DNA from: an uncultured Aquimarina sp. | GTDB taxonomy: Bacteria > Bacteroidota > Bacteroidia > Flavobacteriales > Flavobacteriaceae | Length of the DNA: 64,000 nucleotides | NCBI GenBank assembly: GCA_947500505.1 | Contig: CANMSL010000005.1 | Location: forward strand, 248,001-312,000 | Direction: 5' to 3' | In this document: in pieces, positions 36,211 to 45,094 of the stretch | Layout: each line of letters begins with the position of its first letter | Numbering within the stretch: position 1 is the stretch's first letter | Made by a program: the position numbers and the translations under genes | Notes under the pieces: generated by a model | What the model was told of the DNA's origin: nothing | The model's input: the letters and a program-made list of their open reading frames with translations, nothing else | Database searches by the model: none

Positions 36211-38256
36211 GTGAAAAAAATTCTAAACAATTTTTATAAAAATCAATCCTTTTTATACAAAGGATTTCTTTTCATTAGTACATTAATACTTATTGTTTAT
36301 CTATTCCCAAAAGGAGGGGTTTTTAAGTATGAGTTTACAAAGGGTAAGCCCTGGCAGTACGAAAATCTATATGCGCCTTTTGATTTTGCAATTGCTAAGA
36401 CTCAGGAAGAAATAGATGTAGAGAAAAAACGAATCAGAGATAATAACATACCCTATTTTGAATATGACACGATCATTGCTAACAATGCTAAGGATGCTTA
36501 TAATGCTGCATTTAAAATTAATTTAGAGACTTTAGATCAAAGTAGTGCTTCTAAACAAGCAAAACTTTTTGGTAGGATTCTACTAAACGATATTTATAGA
36601 TACGGTGTTTTACAGGAAGCCTATACTTATGATTCTAAGAGACAAATATTTCTTAATAAAGGAAATAAAGCGGAAGCTATTACTTTTGGACAAATTTTAG
36701 CTCCTAATTCGGTAACCGAACTTATCAATAACAGGATCGATAAAAGTGAGTATGCCAAATTTAAAAGTGGTTTTGTTGCATTATTTTATGATCTGGTAAA
36801 ACCAAATGTCTCTTTAGATGAAAAGCTAACTGAAAGTTCTCTCGAAAATGAATTGACTCAGGTACTTACTACAAGAGGAAGTGTTTCTAAAGGAAGTAGG
36901 ATAATTGCTAAAGGGGAAGTGGTAGAGGGCAATAGATTACAAATCCTTACATCACTTAAAGCAGAGTATGAGTCTCAGGTATGGAGTGATAAAAACTTTT
37001 ATTGGATTGTATTTGGATACGGAATATTGGTTTCTTTGGCTTTGCTCATGTTGTTGTTATTCCTTAGAAAATATAGAAGAGACATTTATGATAATAACAC
37101 ACAGGTTACTTTCATTGCTTTTAATGTGCTGATTTTGGTTTTAATTACCACAATGGTAGTAAAATACAAGTCGGATTATATATATATAGTCCCATTGTGT
37201 ATTTTACCATTGATTGTAAAAGCTTTCTTTGATTCTAGATTAGGTTTGTTTACGCACGTAATAACCGTTTTGATCTTAGGCTTTGTTGTGCCTAATAGCT
37301 ATGAGTATACATTCTTACAAATTATTGCAGGTATTGTGACTATCTTGACTATTTCGGAGTCTTATAAAAGGGCGAATTTATTTATTACTGTGGGTCAGAT
37401 CACGATCATTTATATTTTGGCTTATATAGCTTTTCATATAATTCATGAAGGAAATATTAGTGATATTGATTGGACAACTGTAGGGCTATTCGTTATAAGC
37501 GGATTTGCTACTCTTATTGTTCACCCATTAATCTATGCGTATGAAAAAATGTTTGGCTTGATATCTGATGTTTCTCTTTTGGAATTAAGCGATACCAACT
37601 CTTCTTTATTAAAAGAATTATCTGATAAAGCACCAGGAACTTTTCATCATTCACTGAATGTAGCTAATATTGCTGAAGCGGCGGCTAATGAAATTGGTGC
37701 AAATGTTATGTTGGTTAGGGTTGGAGCATTGTATCATGATATAGGTAAGATGGCGAATCCTACTTATTTTACCGAAAATCAAACAGCCTTAAGAAATGCA
37801 CATGATGTTTTGTCGCCAAAAGAAAGCGCCAAAATAATAGTTAATCATGTAATAAGAGGAATAGAGATAGCTAAAAAAAATAAATTACCGGACAGAGTCA
37901 TTGATTTTATAAGAACTCATCACGGAACCAGTACCGTATATTATTTTTATATGAAAGCAAAAGAAATAAATGAAAATGTAAACATAGAAGATTTTCAGTA
38001 TCCTGGTCCGAAACCTTTTTCTAAAGAAACGGCAATATTAATGATGAGTGATAGTGTAGAGGCAGCTTCTAAAAGTTTGAAAAACCCTACGAGTAGTTTA
38101 ATAGATTCCTTTGTTGAAAAAATAGTAAATAAACAAATGGAAGACGGACAGTTTCTTAATGCTAATATCACCTTTAAGGAAATTCAGCAGGTTAAAAAAG
38201 TGTTTAAAAGAAAACTTACAAATATATATCACCTAAGGATAGAATATCCGGAGTAA
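36211..38256 (+). CDS. 7TM receptor-HD hydrolase (HDIG family)
   Basis: A 681-residue membrane protein starting with GTG. Order: one N-terminal membrane segment; an extracytoplasmic 7TMR-HDED domain to about 260; seven predicted membrane segments to about 460; and a cytosolic HD domain with FHHSLNVANIAEAA, the HD pair in ALYHDIGKM and THHGT. Relatives such as Listeria PgpH hydrolyse cyclic di-AMP; that role is likely but not shown. Single gene. Confidence 0.93.
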   Translation: MKKILNNFYKNQSFLYKGFLFISTLILIVYLFPKGGVFKYEFTKGKPWQYENLYAPFDFAIAKTQEEIDVEKKRIRDNNIPYFEYDTIIANNAKDAYNAAFKINLETLDQSSASKQAKLFGRILLNDIYRYGVLQEAYTYDSKRQIFLNKGNKAEAITFGQILAPNSVTELINNRIDKSEYAKFKSGFVALFYDLVKPNVSLDEKLTESSLENELTQVLTTRGSVSKGSRIIAKGEVVEGNRLQILTSLKAEYESQVWSDKNFYWIVFGYGILVSLALLMLLLFLRKYRRDIYDNNTQVTFIAFNVLILVLITTMVVKYKSDYIYIVPLCILPLIVKAFFDSRLGLFTHVITVLILGFVVPNSYEYTFLQIIAGIVTILTISESYKRANLFITVGQITIIYILAYIAFHIIHEGNISDIDWTTVGLFVISGFATLIVHPLIYAYEKMFGLISDVSLLELSDTNSSLLKELSDKAPGTFHHSLNVANIAEAAANEIGANVMLVRVGALYHDIGKMANPTYFTENQTALRNAHDVLSPKESAKIIVNHVIRGIEIAKKNKLPDRVIDFIRTHHGTSTVYYFYMKAKEINENVNIEDFQYPGPKPFSKETAILMMSDSVEAASKSLKNPTSSLIDSFVEKIVNKQMEDGQFLNANITFKEIQQVKKVFKRKLTNIYHLRIEYPE

Positions 38257-38276
38257 GAATATGAAGAACCTATTAA

Positions 38277-38422
38277 TTTATAATCCGTTGCGCATTTTGA
38301 AAGAAATGTTAAAATAAGCGTCAACCTGTCTACCACGCCAGGCACTTCTTCTTTTAGTCGAAGCACTCTAATCGAAGAATTTTGAATAAAAAAATAGAAA
38401 TGCACAACGGGTAATTTATAGG
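38277..38422. repeat. Folded intergenic element with inverted arms
   Basis: The arms CCGTTGCGCATTT (about 38285-38297) and AAATGCACAACGG (38398-38410) are inverted copies with one mismatch, followed outward by TTATAA/TTTATA-like ends. The ~100-base inner part contains TTCTTC and GAAGAA, plus CCTG and CAGG, also inverted. It sits alone between the 7TM-HD and DUF3817 genes and looks like a MITE- or attC-like cruciform element; no coding frame was seen. Confidence 0.5.
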
Positions 38423-38467
38423 TAGATGTTAGGTTGTATAGAGGTTTTATAACATATACAGTGCTTG

Positions 38468-38749
38468 CTAACTTTGTTCTTTTAAATATTTACTGTCCAT
38501 CCAAAAAGTGCCAAAAGGGATAATAGAACACAAAAGCACAATCCCTAAAGTTTTATTATTCCATTTTTTTTCTTGTTTTATTAAAAAAGCGAATACTATA
38601 TAAGCAAGGAATAAAAATCCATGTGCCATACCAATCACCTTGTTAGGTTCTGGAGACGAAAATAAATATTTGAGAGGCATCGTAACAAATAATATTGCTA
38701 GGTATGAAATTCCCTCTAGATAGCTTATTAATCTAAAACTGGTGATCAT
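38468..38749 (-). CDS. DUF3817 small membrane protein
   Basis: A 93-residue integral membrane protein with about three hydrophobic segments. SYLEGISYLAIL and MAHGFLFLAYIV are the family signatures (with EG and HG residues). Function unknown. Confidence 0.85.
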   Translation of the reverse strand: MITSFRLISYLEGISYLAILFVTMPLKYLFSSPEPNKVIGMAHGFLFLAYIVFAFLIKQEKKWNNKTLGIVLLCSIIPFGTFWMDSKYLKEQS

Positions 38750-38813
38750 ATTTTCTGTTTATTCAAATTTATTAATACTTAAGCTTAAAATATATCTAAC
38801 ATTTCACAAACAC

Positions 38814-40052
38814 CTATTTTTTGTGACTATAATCTAATTCGAATATTTCCAGATTAAAAAATGGGATAGCGGATAACAAATGATCAAAAATATCAGCAAC
38901 TATTTTTTCATAATTTTTCCAGACTTTGTCATTGCTAAATGCATATATTTCTAATGGAGTTCCCTGTGCTGTAGGAGCTAATTGACGACTCATAATAGTC
39001 ATTTCGTGGTTGATATATGGATGATTTTCCAAATAACATTCTACATATTTCCGGAAGACTCCGAGGTTTGAGAGATTTCGACCGTTGATTAAAATTTCCT
39101 TATTTATGTGATTTTCTTCATTATAGGCATTTATTTGTTGTTGTACCTGGTCAAGATAATTTTTGATCAATTCCACATTTTTAAGGCGATTTACGTCATC
39201 TTCAGAAAGAAATTTAATACTGGAAGTTTTTATTAAGAGCGCTCTTTTGATCCTCCTTCCTCCAGAATCCATCATTCCCCTCCAGTTTCTGAAAGACTCA
39301 GAAGTAAGGTGATACGTCGGTATAGTTGTGATGGTTTTATCAAAATTCTGAACTTTTACCGATGATAAATTAATTTCAACAACATCGCCGTCAGCTCCGT
39401 ATTTATCCATTGTAATCCAGTCACCAATTCTCACAGTATCATTAACGGCTACCTGGATACTTGCGACAAAACCTAAAATAGTATCCTTAAAAATTAACAG
39501 GATAACGGCAGACATCGCTCCAAGTGCGGTTAAGAATGTCCAAATAGACTTTCCTGTAAGTGATGAAAAAATAAAAATTGCTCCGATTACCCAAGCAATT
39601 ATCATAAACACCTGTACATAGCTGTCGATAGGTTTGTCTTTAAAGGATTCTATGGATTTTAAGAAATCCCTAAAAGTTCTTAGTATACTTCTGACAATCC
39701 AAATCGTTAAAGCGATTATAAAAATATCAAAAAGTATTTCCAGGTAACGTTCTGTGAACGGAAAAGCTATAAATAACTTTGGTAACACCCATATGCTTAT
39801 TGACAACGGTATTATATGAGACAAGTAATCAAAGGTTTTGTTTTTTACTAAATAATCGTCGAAAGTGTTTTTTGATCTTGTTGCATATTTATTAAAAAGA
39901 TTTAAGAGCACTTTTTTTATGATCCTGTTTAATAAGAATAGACTAACTAATAGTATAAGAAGACCAATAATAATGTTAAGGTATTCTGCCATGTTCTGCT
40001 CAACACCTTTATCAATTAAAAGCTTGTAAAAATGTCTGGTAAACTTTTCCAT
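38814..40052 (-). CDS. MscS family mechanosensitive ion channel (YbdG-like)
   Basis: A 412-residue channel: about five N-terminal membrane helices, the pore-lining and beta region (FVASIQVAVNDTVRIGDWITM, GADGDVVEINL) and a soluble C-terminal domain. The layout with a long C-terminal vestibule fits the YbdG/MscM type, which releases solutes under osmotic shock. Confidence 0.9.
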   Translation of the reverse strand: MEKFTRHFYKLLIDKGVEQNMAEYLNIIIGLLILLVSLFLLNRIIKKVLLNLFNKYATRSKNTFDDYLVKNKTFDYLSHIIPLSISIWVLPKLFIAFPFTERYLEILFDIFIIALTIWIVRSILRTFRDFLKSIESFKDKPIDSYVQVFMIIAWVIGAIFIFSSLTGKSIWTFLTALGAMSAVILLIFKDTILGFVASIQVAVNDTVRIGDWITMDKYGADGDVVEINLSSVKVQNFDKTITTIPTYHLTSESFRNWRGMMDSGGRRIKRALLIKTSSIKFLSEDDVNRLKNVELIKNYLDQVQQQINAYNEENHINKEILINGRNLSNLGVFRKYVECYLENHPYINHEMTIMSRQLAPTAQGTPLEIYAFSNDKVWKNYEKIVADIFDHLLSAIPFFNLEIFELDYSHKK

Positions 40053-40107
40053 AAAAAAATCAATCTGTCTAAAGTTTTAGATAACTACTGATAACTCTAT
40101 GTACACT

Positions 40108-40725
40108 TTACACTAAACTGAAAATAGCAACAGCATATAAATAGAATCGAACAAAACGCAGTAATCCGAAGAGCAAATAACTTATGAACGGATATTTTAT
40201 CATACCCGCGGCGATACTGGTTATAGAAAAAGGAATAGGCAATAATGCTCCAACGATAATTAAAAAACCACCCCATTTACGGGTGTTGCGAATATGCTTC
40301 GCCATTTTTACTTCAAGATAATCGTGTACCGAAGGTATTTTAGTAATTGATTTTCCGATGAAATAAGAAATGACTCCTCCAAGATATGATAGTAATGCAA
40401 GTATCGAAAGGTATAAAATTGGACTGGATGCCTTATCACTCCAGGCGATAAAAATTTCTGGTGGTATAAGACCTAATAAAGATTCTGAAGCAAAGAAAAC
40501 ACCAAAAACTACATAGTCAGAATAGTTTTCGGTAACATAAATCAATAAATCATTAATATTAATTACAAAATAATTAACAATTAATAGCCCTGCTATAAAA
40601 AGTAGGATAGGAGGTAAAGCCTTTTTTAGACTAGTTCCTAAAAATTTATAAAAACCAGTATAACTATAATACTGATGTAATAGTTGTAATCGTGTTTTTT
40701 TAACCGATCTGGGATTTGTTTTCAT
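40108..40725 (-). CDS. DedA/VTT-domain membrane protein
   Basis: A ~205-residue membrane protein of the SNARE-associated/VTT family (ESLLGLIPPEIF, GVISYFIGK, GGFLIIVGALLPIPFS). Relatives move or flip lipid carriers. The start was set at the ATG at 40725 because a TACTTTTG box at 40745-40752 would place the transcription start after the earlier ATG at 40740. Confidence 0.87.
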   Translation of the reverse strand: MKTNPRSVKKTRLQLLHQYYSYTGFYKFLGTSLKKALPPILLFIAGLLIVNYFVININDLLIYVTENYSDYVVFGVFFASESLLGLIPPEIFIAWSDKASSPILYLSILALLSYLGGVISYFIGKSITKIPSVHDYLEVKMAKHIRNTRKWGGFLIIVGALLPIPFSITSIAAGMIKYPFISYLLFGLLRFVRFYLYAVAIFSLV

Positions 40726-40744
40726 AGTATTTTTCCGCAAGGCA

Positions 40745-40752
40745 CAAAAGTA
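40745..40752 (-). promoter_or_regulatory. Putative -7 box of the VTT gene
   Basis: The minus strand reads TACTTTTG, only five bases upstream of an ATG at 40740 and 20 upstream of the preferred start. Confidence 0.4.
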
Positions 40753-40883
40753 GTATTTAAAAGATTTTTTGACGTTTATAAAATCATAAAATTTGTCGAA
40801 AAGTTGTTAGGATACTTACAATATCCGGTTGAACATTAAATTTATTGAATATAAACACTCTCTAATTATATAGTTATAACTAA

Positions 40884-40909
40884 AAAAACCTTGAATATTC
40901 AAGGTTTTT
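40884..40909. terminator. Terminator palindrome
   Basis: A 26-base perfect palindrome with A5 and T5 ends (core ACCTTGAATATTCAAGGT) between the stop of the 121-residue gene and the VTT promoter; works on either strand. Confidence 0.8.
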
Positions 40910-40940
40910 AAAAGTATATATAGTGATAATCTGGCTATAT

Positions 40941-41306
40941 CTAAAATGCATTTAATGCATCTCTGTAATCCGCCAAATCCATTAAATTCATTTTATTTTT
41001 TAAATCTTTTAAAAGAGAAATGAGATACATAAGACTCTCTACAGGATTTACTTCATCACTTTTTTCTGTTGATTCTTCGTTTTCTTCAATAGGCTCATCA
41101 TCAGGGATTGGGATAAGAAAGCTATCATTTTCATCAATATGTTCGTAGGTAAGTCTTAAAACTTTAACTACCAATGGTACCTGTTGTTCTAAAGCAAAGG
41201 ATCTCAAAGTTTTAAGATCTTCAATTAGCGTATCTTTTTCAATTCCGGTTTTTTCTAAATCAGACAGAATTTTGTCAATTAATTTGAGGGCCTTTTTATT
41301 TTCCAA
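40941..41306 (-). CDS. Conserved hypothetical protein, helical
   Basis: A 121-residue cytosolic protein, predicted helical at both ends with an acidic middle (ENEESTEKSDEVNP). No known motif. It has its own TAAATTTG box and terminator. I do not recognise a named family. Confidence 0.75.
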   Translation of the reverse strand: MENKKALKLIDKILSDLEKTGIEKDTLIEDLKTLRSFALEQQVPLVVKVLRLTYEHIDENDSFLIPIPDDEPIEENEESTEKSDEVNPVESLMYLISLLKDLKNKMNLMDLADYRDALNAF

Positions 41307-41344
41307 GGATTATATAATTAGTATGGTTTAAAAAATGATTACGG

Positions 41345-41352
41345 CAAATTTA
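41345..41352 (-). promoter_or_regulatory. Putative Bacteroidota -7 promoter box
   Basis: The minus strand reads TAAATTTG, about 39 bases upstream of the gene ending at 40941. Confidence 0.45.
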
Positions 41353-41625
41353 ACTCTTTATATAAATCTTTAAAATCTTTTAAAACAATAAATTTCTTTT
41401 TTAATGTTAAATAAATAGAATTCATTAAAATCAAGATAATAGAAATCGAGGAATTTTCCCTTTAATAAGCTGATCATTAACGGGTTATTTGGTGAAAAAA
41501 CCGCTCGTACTAGTATTCCGGCTAAAGTTTGAGGTTAAACCGTAACCAAAATTCCATAATCCTCTTTATCTTTGAAAAGTATTCCAATTACAATTTTTCC
41601 CTTACTTTTTTTGTTTTCCCCAACA

Positions 41626-41652
41626 CTTACCTCCTTGAATACAGGAGGTAAG
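41626..41652 (-). terminator. Hairpin after DUF2807 gene
   Basis: CTTACCTCCT and AGGAGGTAAG form a perfect 10-bp stem around TGAATAC, 23 bases past the DUF2807 frame end. There is no T run, so it may instead be an RNA-stabilising stem. Confidence 0.5.
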
Positions 41653-41674
41653 TTCTTCTTGGGGGTTTCCGTAA

Positions 41675-42556
41675 TTAAAACAGGTTTACAGTTTTATTCT
41701 CATCACCTTCTTTTATTGTAATTAATAATGTTTGTTTTCCTAAAGGTCCAACTCTAAACACCTTAGTTCCGGTTGTCCAATTTTCTTTTCTGATAGTCTG
41801 CGGCATCATCGGGAAACCATACCCAAATTCAGATCCATCCGGTTTCGGACCTCTAACTATGAAGTGATTGCGGGTCAAAGAATTATTTTTGATTTTAAAA
41901 TTTATATATTTTATGGCTGTGTTTTTGGCTATGTTATCCTCACTCTCAATCGCTTTTGCGTCACTCTTCATCTTTTTTGGGATGTTTGCTAGCTTTAATT
42001 TGGCATCCTTGCTTAGTTTTGTATCTAACTCTTCTGTAACGAATACTTTTGCAAATCCTCAACTCCAGATATCTACTCTTGCATTTTCAGCAACTAAATT
42101 CGAAGCATCGATGTAAGCTAGTTCTGCAGCAATACGAAGTTCTTTGGTTTTTCCTTCTATAAAAATCTTACCAATCGGTGCAACCACCTGAATATAATCA
42201 TTATCCAGATTTATAATCCTGGTGGTATCGTGTGTTCCACTTTCGACTTTTCTGATATTAGGAGCTCCAATTACTATTTTTACATTCTCTGATGGTTGCA
42301 CCCATTCTTTTTGATCTAAATGCAAAGTGCCATTCACAACTTCTTTATCAATATGGTTCAATAGATTATCGTCTATTGTGATTGTTAAAGCTTCTTCTTT
42401 GGATTGATCAATAATTACTTGTGCATAAAAATTAATTTTTATGGTTTCAATATTAGAAATATTAAAGGTTTCGGTGATGATTTCTTTGTTTCCTTTTATT
42501 TGCGCTGTAGCCGTAAGACAAACTACAAGCATCAATAAGTTTATAATTTTTTCCAT
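41675..42556 (-). pseudogene. DUF2807 (GIN domain) exported protein interrupted by in-frame TGA
   Basis: Reading from ATG 42556, a signal peptide (ending TATAQ) and a beta-helical DUF2807 domain run for 165 codons, to ...VDIWS, then TGA at 42059-42061. The same frame continues without another stop for 127 more codons (GFAKVFVTEELD... to ...KTVNLF) and ends at 41675. The part after the TGA continues the GIN-like beta pattern, so this was one gene of about 293 codons. Either it is a nonsense-mutated pseudogene, or the front alone works, or UGA is read through; a sequencing error is also possible. It follows the DoxX gene on the same strand. Confidence 0.8.
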
Positions 42557-42600
42557 TGGTTTTATGTTTTATATTAATTTAGTACTACAATAATTTTAGA

Positions 42601-43092
42601 TTACAGGATCCATTTTCTTGTGATTATATAATCAATTCCAAACCTTCCGGATCCGAGAATAAGATTATAAATAGAAATCCATAAGAAACCCATTGCAGGT
42701 AGTATTCCCCATATTCCATTGTCCCATTTCTGAAAGATTATCGCGACTAACATTGTACACATTATAAAGAAAGAAGCTATTCTGGTTTTTAAACCTAGCA
42801 AAAGAAATACGCCACCTATTGCTTCACTTGCTGCACCCATCCAGGCAAAGAATACCGGAAACATTGCAAATATCCCTCCATATGTTTCAATATCTTTAGG
42901 AAACCATTCTACTACTTCAAGAAAGCCTAAATCCGGAGATCCTTCCGGACTCCAAGGAACACCAAATTTACTTCCACCAAAATTGATTGCTAAAAAATAA
43001 CCACAGATGATTCTAGGGAGTGTAAATAATAAATCGGAAGACCAATGTGCCATGGTAACCGGTTTAATGATGGTTTTTAGAATGTTTTTCAT
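42601..43092 (-). CDS. DoxX-like membrane protein
   Basis: A 163-residue protein with about four membrane helices and the DoxX/DoxD pattern (PRIICGYFLAINFGGSKFG at the start, GAASEAIGGVFLLLGLKTR). It probably works in membrane redox or sulfur metabolism; the specific role is unknown. It lies 44 bases upstream of the interrupted DUF2807 gene, likely one transcript. Confidence 0.85.
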   Translation of the reverse strand: MKNILKTIIKPVTMAHWSSDLLFTLPRIICGYFLAINFGGSKFGVPWSPEGSPDLGFLEVVEWFPKDIETYGGIFAMFPVFFAWMGAASEAIGGVFLLLGLKTRIASFFIMCTMLVAIIFQKWDNGIWGILPAMGFLWISIYNLILGSGRFGIDYIITRKWIL

Positions 43093-43166
43093 AACTGAAA
43101 TGATTTTATATTGTTAGACAGTTCAAATGTCTTAATCAGTTATGATTACTGCGCCCCAAAACAAAG

Positions 43167-43200
43167 TAGGACGGCTCAAATCATAATTTGAGCCGTCCTA
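43167..43200. terminator. Strong 15-bp hairpin after amylase gene
   Basis: TAGGACGGCTCAAAT (43167-43181) and ATTTGAGCCGTCCTA (43186-43200) pair perfectly around CATA. It lies 26 bases past the amylase stop. No T run follows, so termination may need a factor, or it may be an interspersed palindrome. Confidence 0.7.
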
Positions 43201-43226
43201 TATAAAGTGAGTCGGTGTGTTTTTTA

Positions 43227-44930
43227 CTATTTTTTAGCTTCTAATAATACAATCTCGTAGTCTGATTTTATAGTTACACTGCCATCTTCTACAGTTGCAT
43301 CACTTCCTGAATATGTGTCAATTAAAACATCACCATCATTAAAAACTGAATTTACCTTTAAGGTCTTTGTGCCTTTTCCAAGATTTAATCCTATTACTAC
43401 ACCGTCGTTAATTCCATCTTTACGATAGGTTCTGGAAAAAACGTATGGAGTTTCACTAATCATTTTGTGTTTTCCCGCACCGATTGCTGGATGATCTTTT
43501 CTGAATTTTCCTAATTTCTGCCAATGGGTCAACAATTCCTTGGTTTCATCTTTATCTAAATCCTCCCAATTCATATTTGATCGTAATGTTGCATCTCCCT
43601 GAGCACCTTCAATAACTAAAGATCTCCCGGTTTCATCACCATAATATACTTGTGAAATCCCGGGAGTTAATAAAAGCTTGGTAGCTGATTCATATGTTTT
43701 ACTTCTTTCTTTATCAAATGGATCTCCATCATCGTGTGAAGTAACATAATTTGTAATACTTTTGCCAATAAGAGAAGTTTGTAGCACAGTATTATATTTA
43801 CTAAACAGCTGCTCATTATTTAATCGTTTTGCATCATACTTAAATTGAAAATTGATAAGATTATCAAATCCGCTTGCATAATAATCTACTTTACGATCTC
43901 CAAAATCATAAAAACGTTTTCCATCGATACTATACCCATATAATTCACCCAAAACATAAAAATCATTCGTATCTAGTACTTTATCAGGATTATTCTTCTT
44001 CCATTCTGTAAATGCAAGCTTTGCCTGTTCCGCCAATACCGCCCAGACGCCTTCTTCTACGTGCTTTACGGTGTCAACACGATATCCATCAATACCTAAT
44101 TCTCTAACATAATCAGTTAACCATTTGATAATATAATTTTTAGGAGATCGTCTAAGGCCGGTTTTTGCAAAAAAGATTTCCAATTCATCCATTTCAGTTT
44201 CCAATCTTCCTTCATCTTTCCATTTAGCGATCAACGCATCTGGAAGTTTAACTTCTTCATCACTTTCTGTTTTAATATCAGGAAGATTCTTTACTAATGT
44301 ACATTTAACTGCAGTTTCATAATTTTTATAGGTACATTGCGGATTGGTACGCACCCAATTATCAGACCACACAGGATCCTTATCCGTTACAGGTCCCGTG
44401 TGATTAATAACTACATCCATTAGAATTCTTATTCCTTTTTCATGCGCTACTTCAACTAATTTTTTCAAATCCTCATAGGTTCCGAAATTTGGATCTATAG
44501 CAGTCCAGTCTTTTGCCCAATAACCGTGGAAAGCATAGGTATTACCAGTTCCTTCATCAACACTATCGTGAATCTGTTCCACTAATGGGTTTACCCATAA
44601 TGCATTAATCCCAAGTTCTGTAAAATATCCATCTTCTATTTTTTGAATAATACCTTTTATATCACCTCCTTCAAAACCACGTAATACTCCTGTTTCTTTT
44701 GTTCTTTCCAAGACTTCATCATTTGTAGGGTCTCCATTTTTAAACCTATCCGCTAGTAAGAAATAGACATTCGCTCCTTCCCAAATAAAAGGGATACCCT
44801 CTGTGGTTACCGGTTTAACTGTTTGGGGATCTGTAGTTTTGATTTTTTCTGAAACTGTTTTAGTTTCACTTTTACACGAAATAAGAATACTAAAAAGCCC
44901 CAAAAGGGTAGTCGTTAATAAATGTTTCAT
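43227..44930 (-). CDS. Alpha-amylase (GH13) lipoprotein
   Basis: A starch-degrading enzyme of about 567 residues from ATG 44930, chosen because it gives a lipoprotein signal ending LISC; a 23-codon upstream extension would not. The catalytic barrel shows VVINHTGP, nucleophile Asp in DGYRVDTVKH, acid/base Glu in VLGELYG and the transition-state Asp in TSHDDGDPF. A C-terminal beta domain follows. It should act at the cell surface. Next to it, on the same strand, is a membrane AraC regulator that may sense its sugars. Confidence 0.94.
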   Translation of the reverse strand: MKHLLTTTLLGLFSILISCKSETKTVSEKIKTTDPQTVKPVTTEGIPFIWEGANVYFLLADRFKNGDPTNDEVLERTKETGVLRGFEGGDIKGIIQKIEDGYFTELGINALWVNPLVEQIHDSVDEGTGNTYAFHGYWAKDWTAIDPNFGTYEDLKKLVEVAHEKGIRILMDVVINHTGPVTDKDPVWSDNWVRTNPQCTYKNYETAVKCTLVKNLPDIKTESDEEVKLPDALIAKWKDEGRLETEMDELEIFFAKTGLRRSPKNYIIKWLTDYVRELGIDGYRVDTVKHVEEGVWAVLAEQAKLAFTEWKKNNPDKVLDTNDFYVLGELYGYSIDGKRFYDFGDRKVDYYASGFDNLINFQFKYDAKRLNNEQLFSKYNTVLQTSLIGKSITNYVTSHDDGDPFDKERSKTYESATKLLLTPGISQVYYGDETGRSLVIEGAQGDATLRSNMNWEDLDKDETKELLTHWQKLGKFRKDHPAIGAGKHKMISETPYVFSRTYRKDGINDGVVIGLNLGKGTKTLKVNSVFNDGDVLIDTYSGSDATVEDGSVTIKSDYEIVLLEAKK

Positions 44931-45094
44931 TTGTTTGATTTTCTGTTCCAAAATAGTATGCCTAAAAAAATCCAGGTTTGCGTATACGATTTGAAACAAT
45001 AATAAATACTGGTTTAAGTTGCTAATCTATAAAATTGAAGGTAAAAATCCTTATTTGATTAATTGCGAAATTCATAAAAATGATACAATTGAGT

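Larger units (their letters stand above)
41307..41674. other. Intergenic gap with hairpin, no gene
   Basis: A 368-base AT-rich gap. It holds the promoter box at 41345 of the 121-residue gene and the 10-bp hairpin at 41626-41652; nothing else was recognised. Confidence 0.6.

Noticed and set aside
38277..38422. Integron cassette site
   Set aside because: The core GTTRRRY/RYYYAAC pair could not be completed on both sides and no integrase is in the window; kept only as a folded element.
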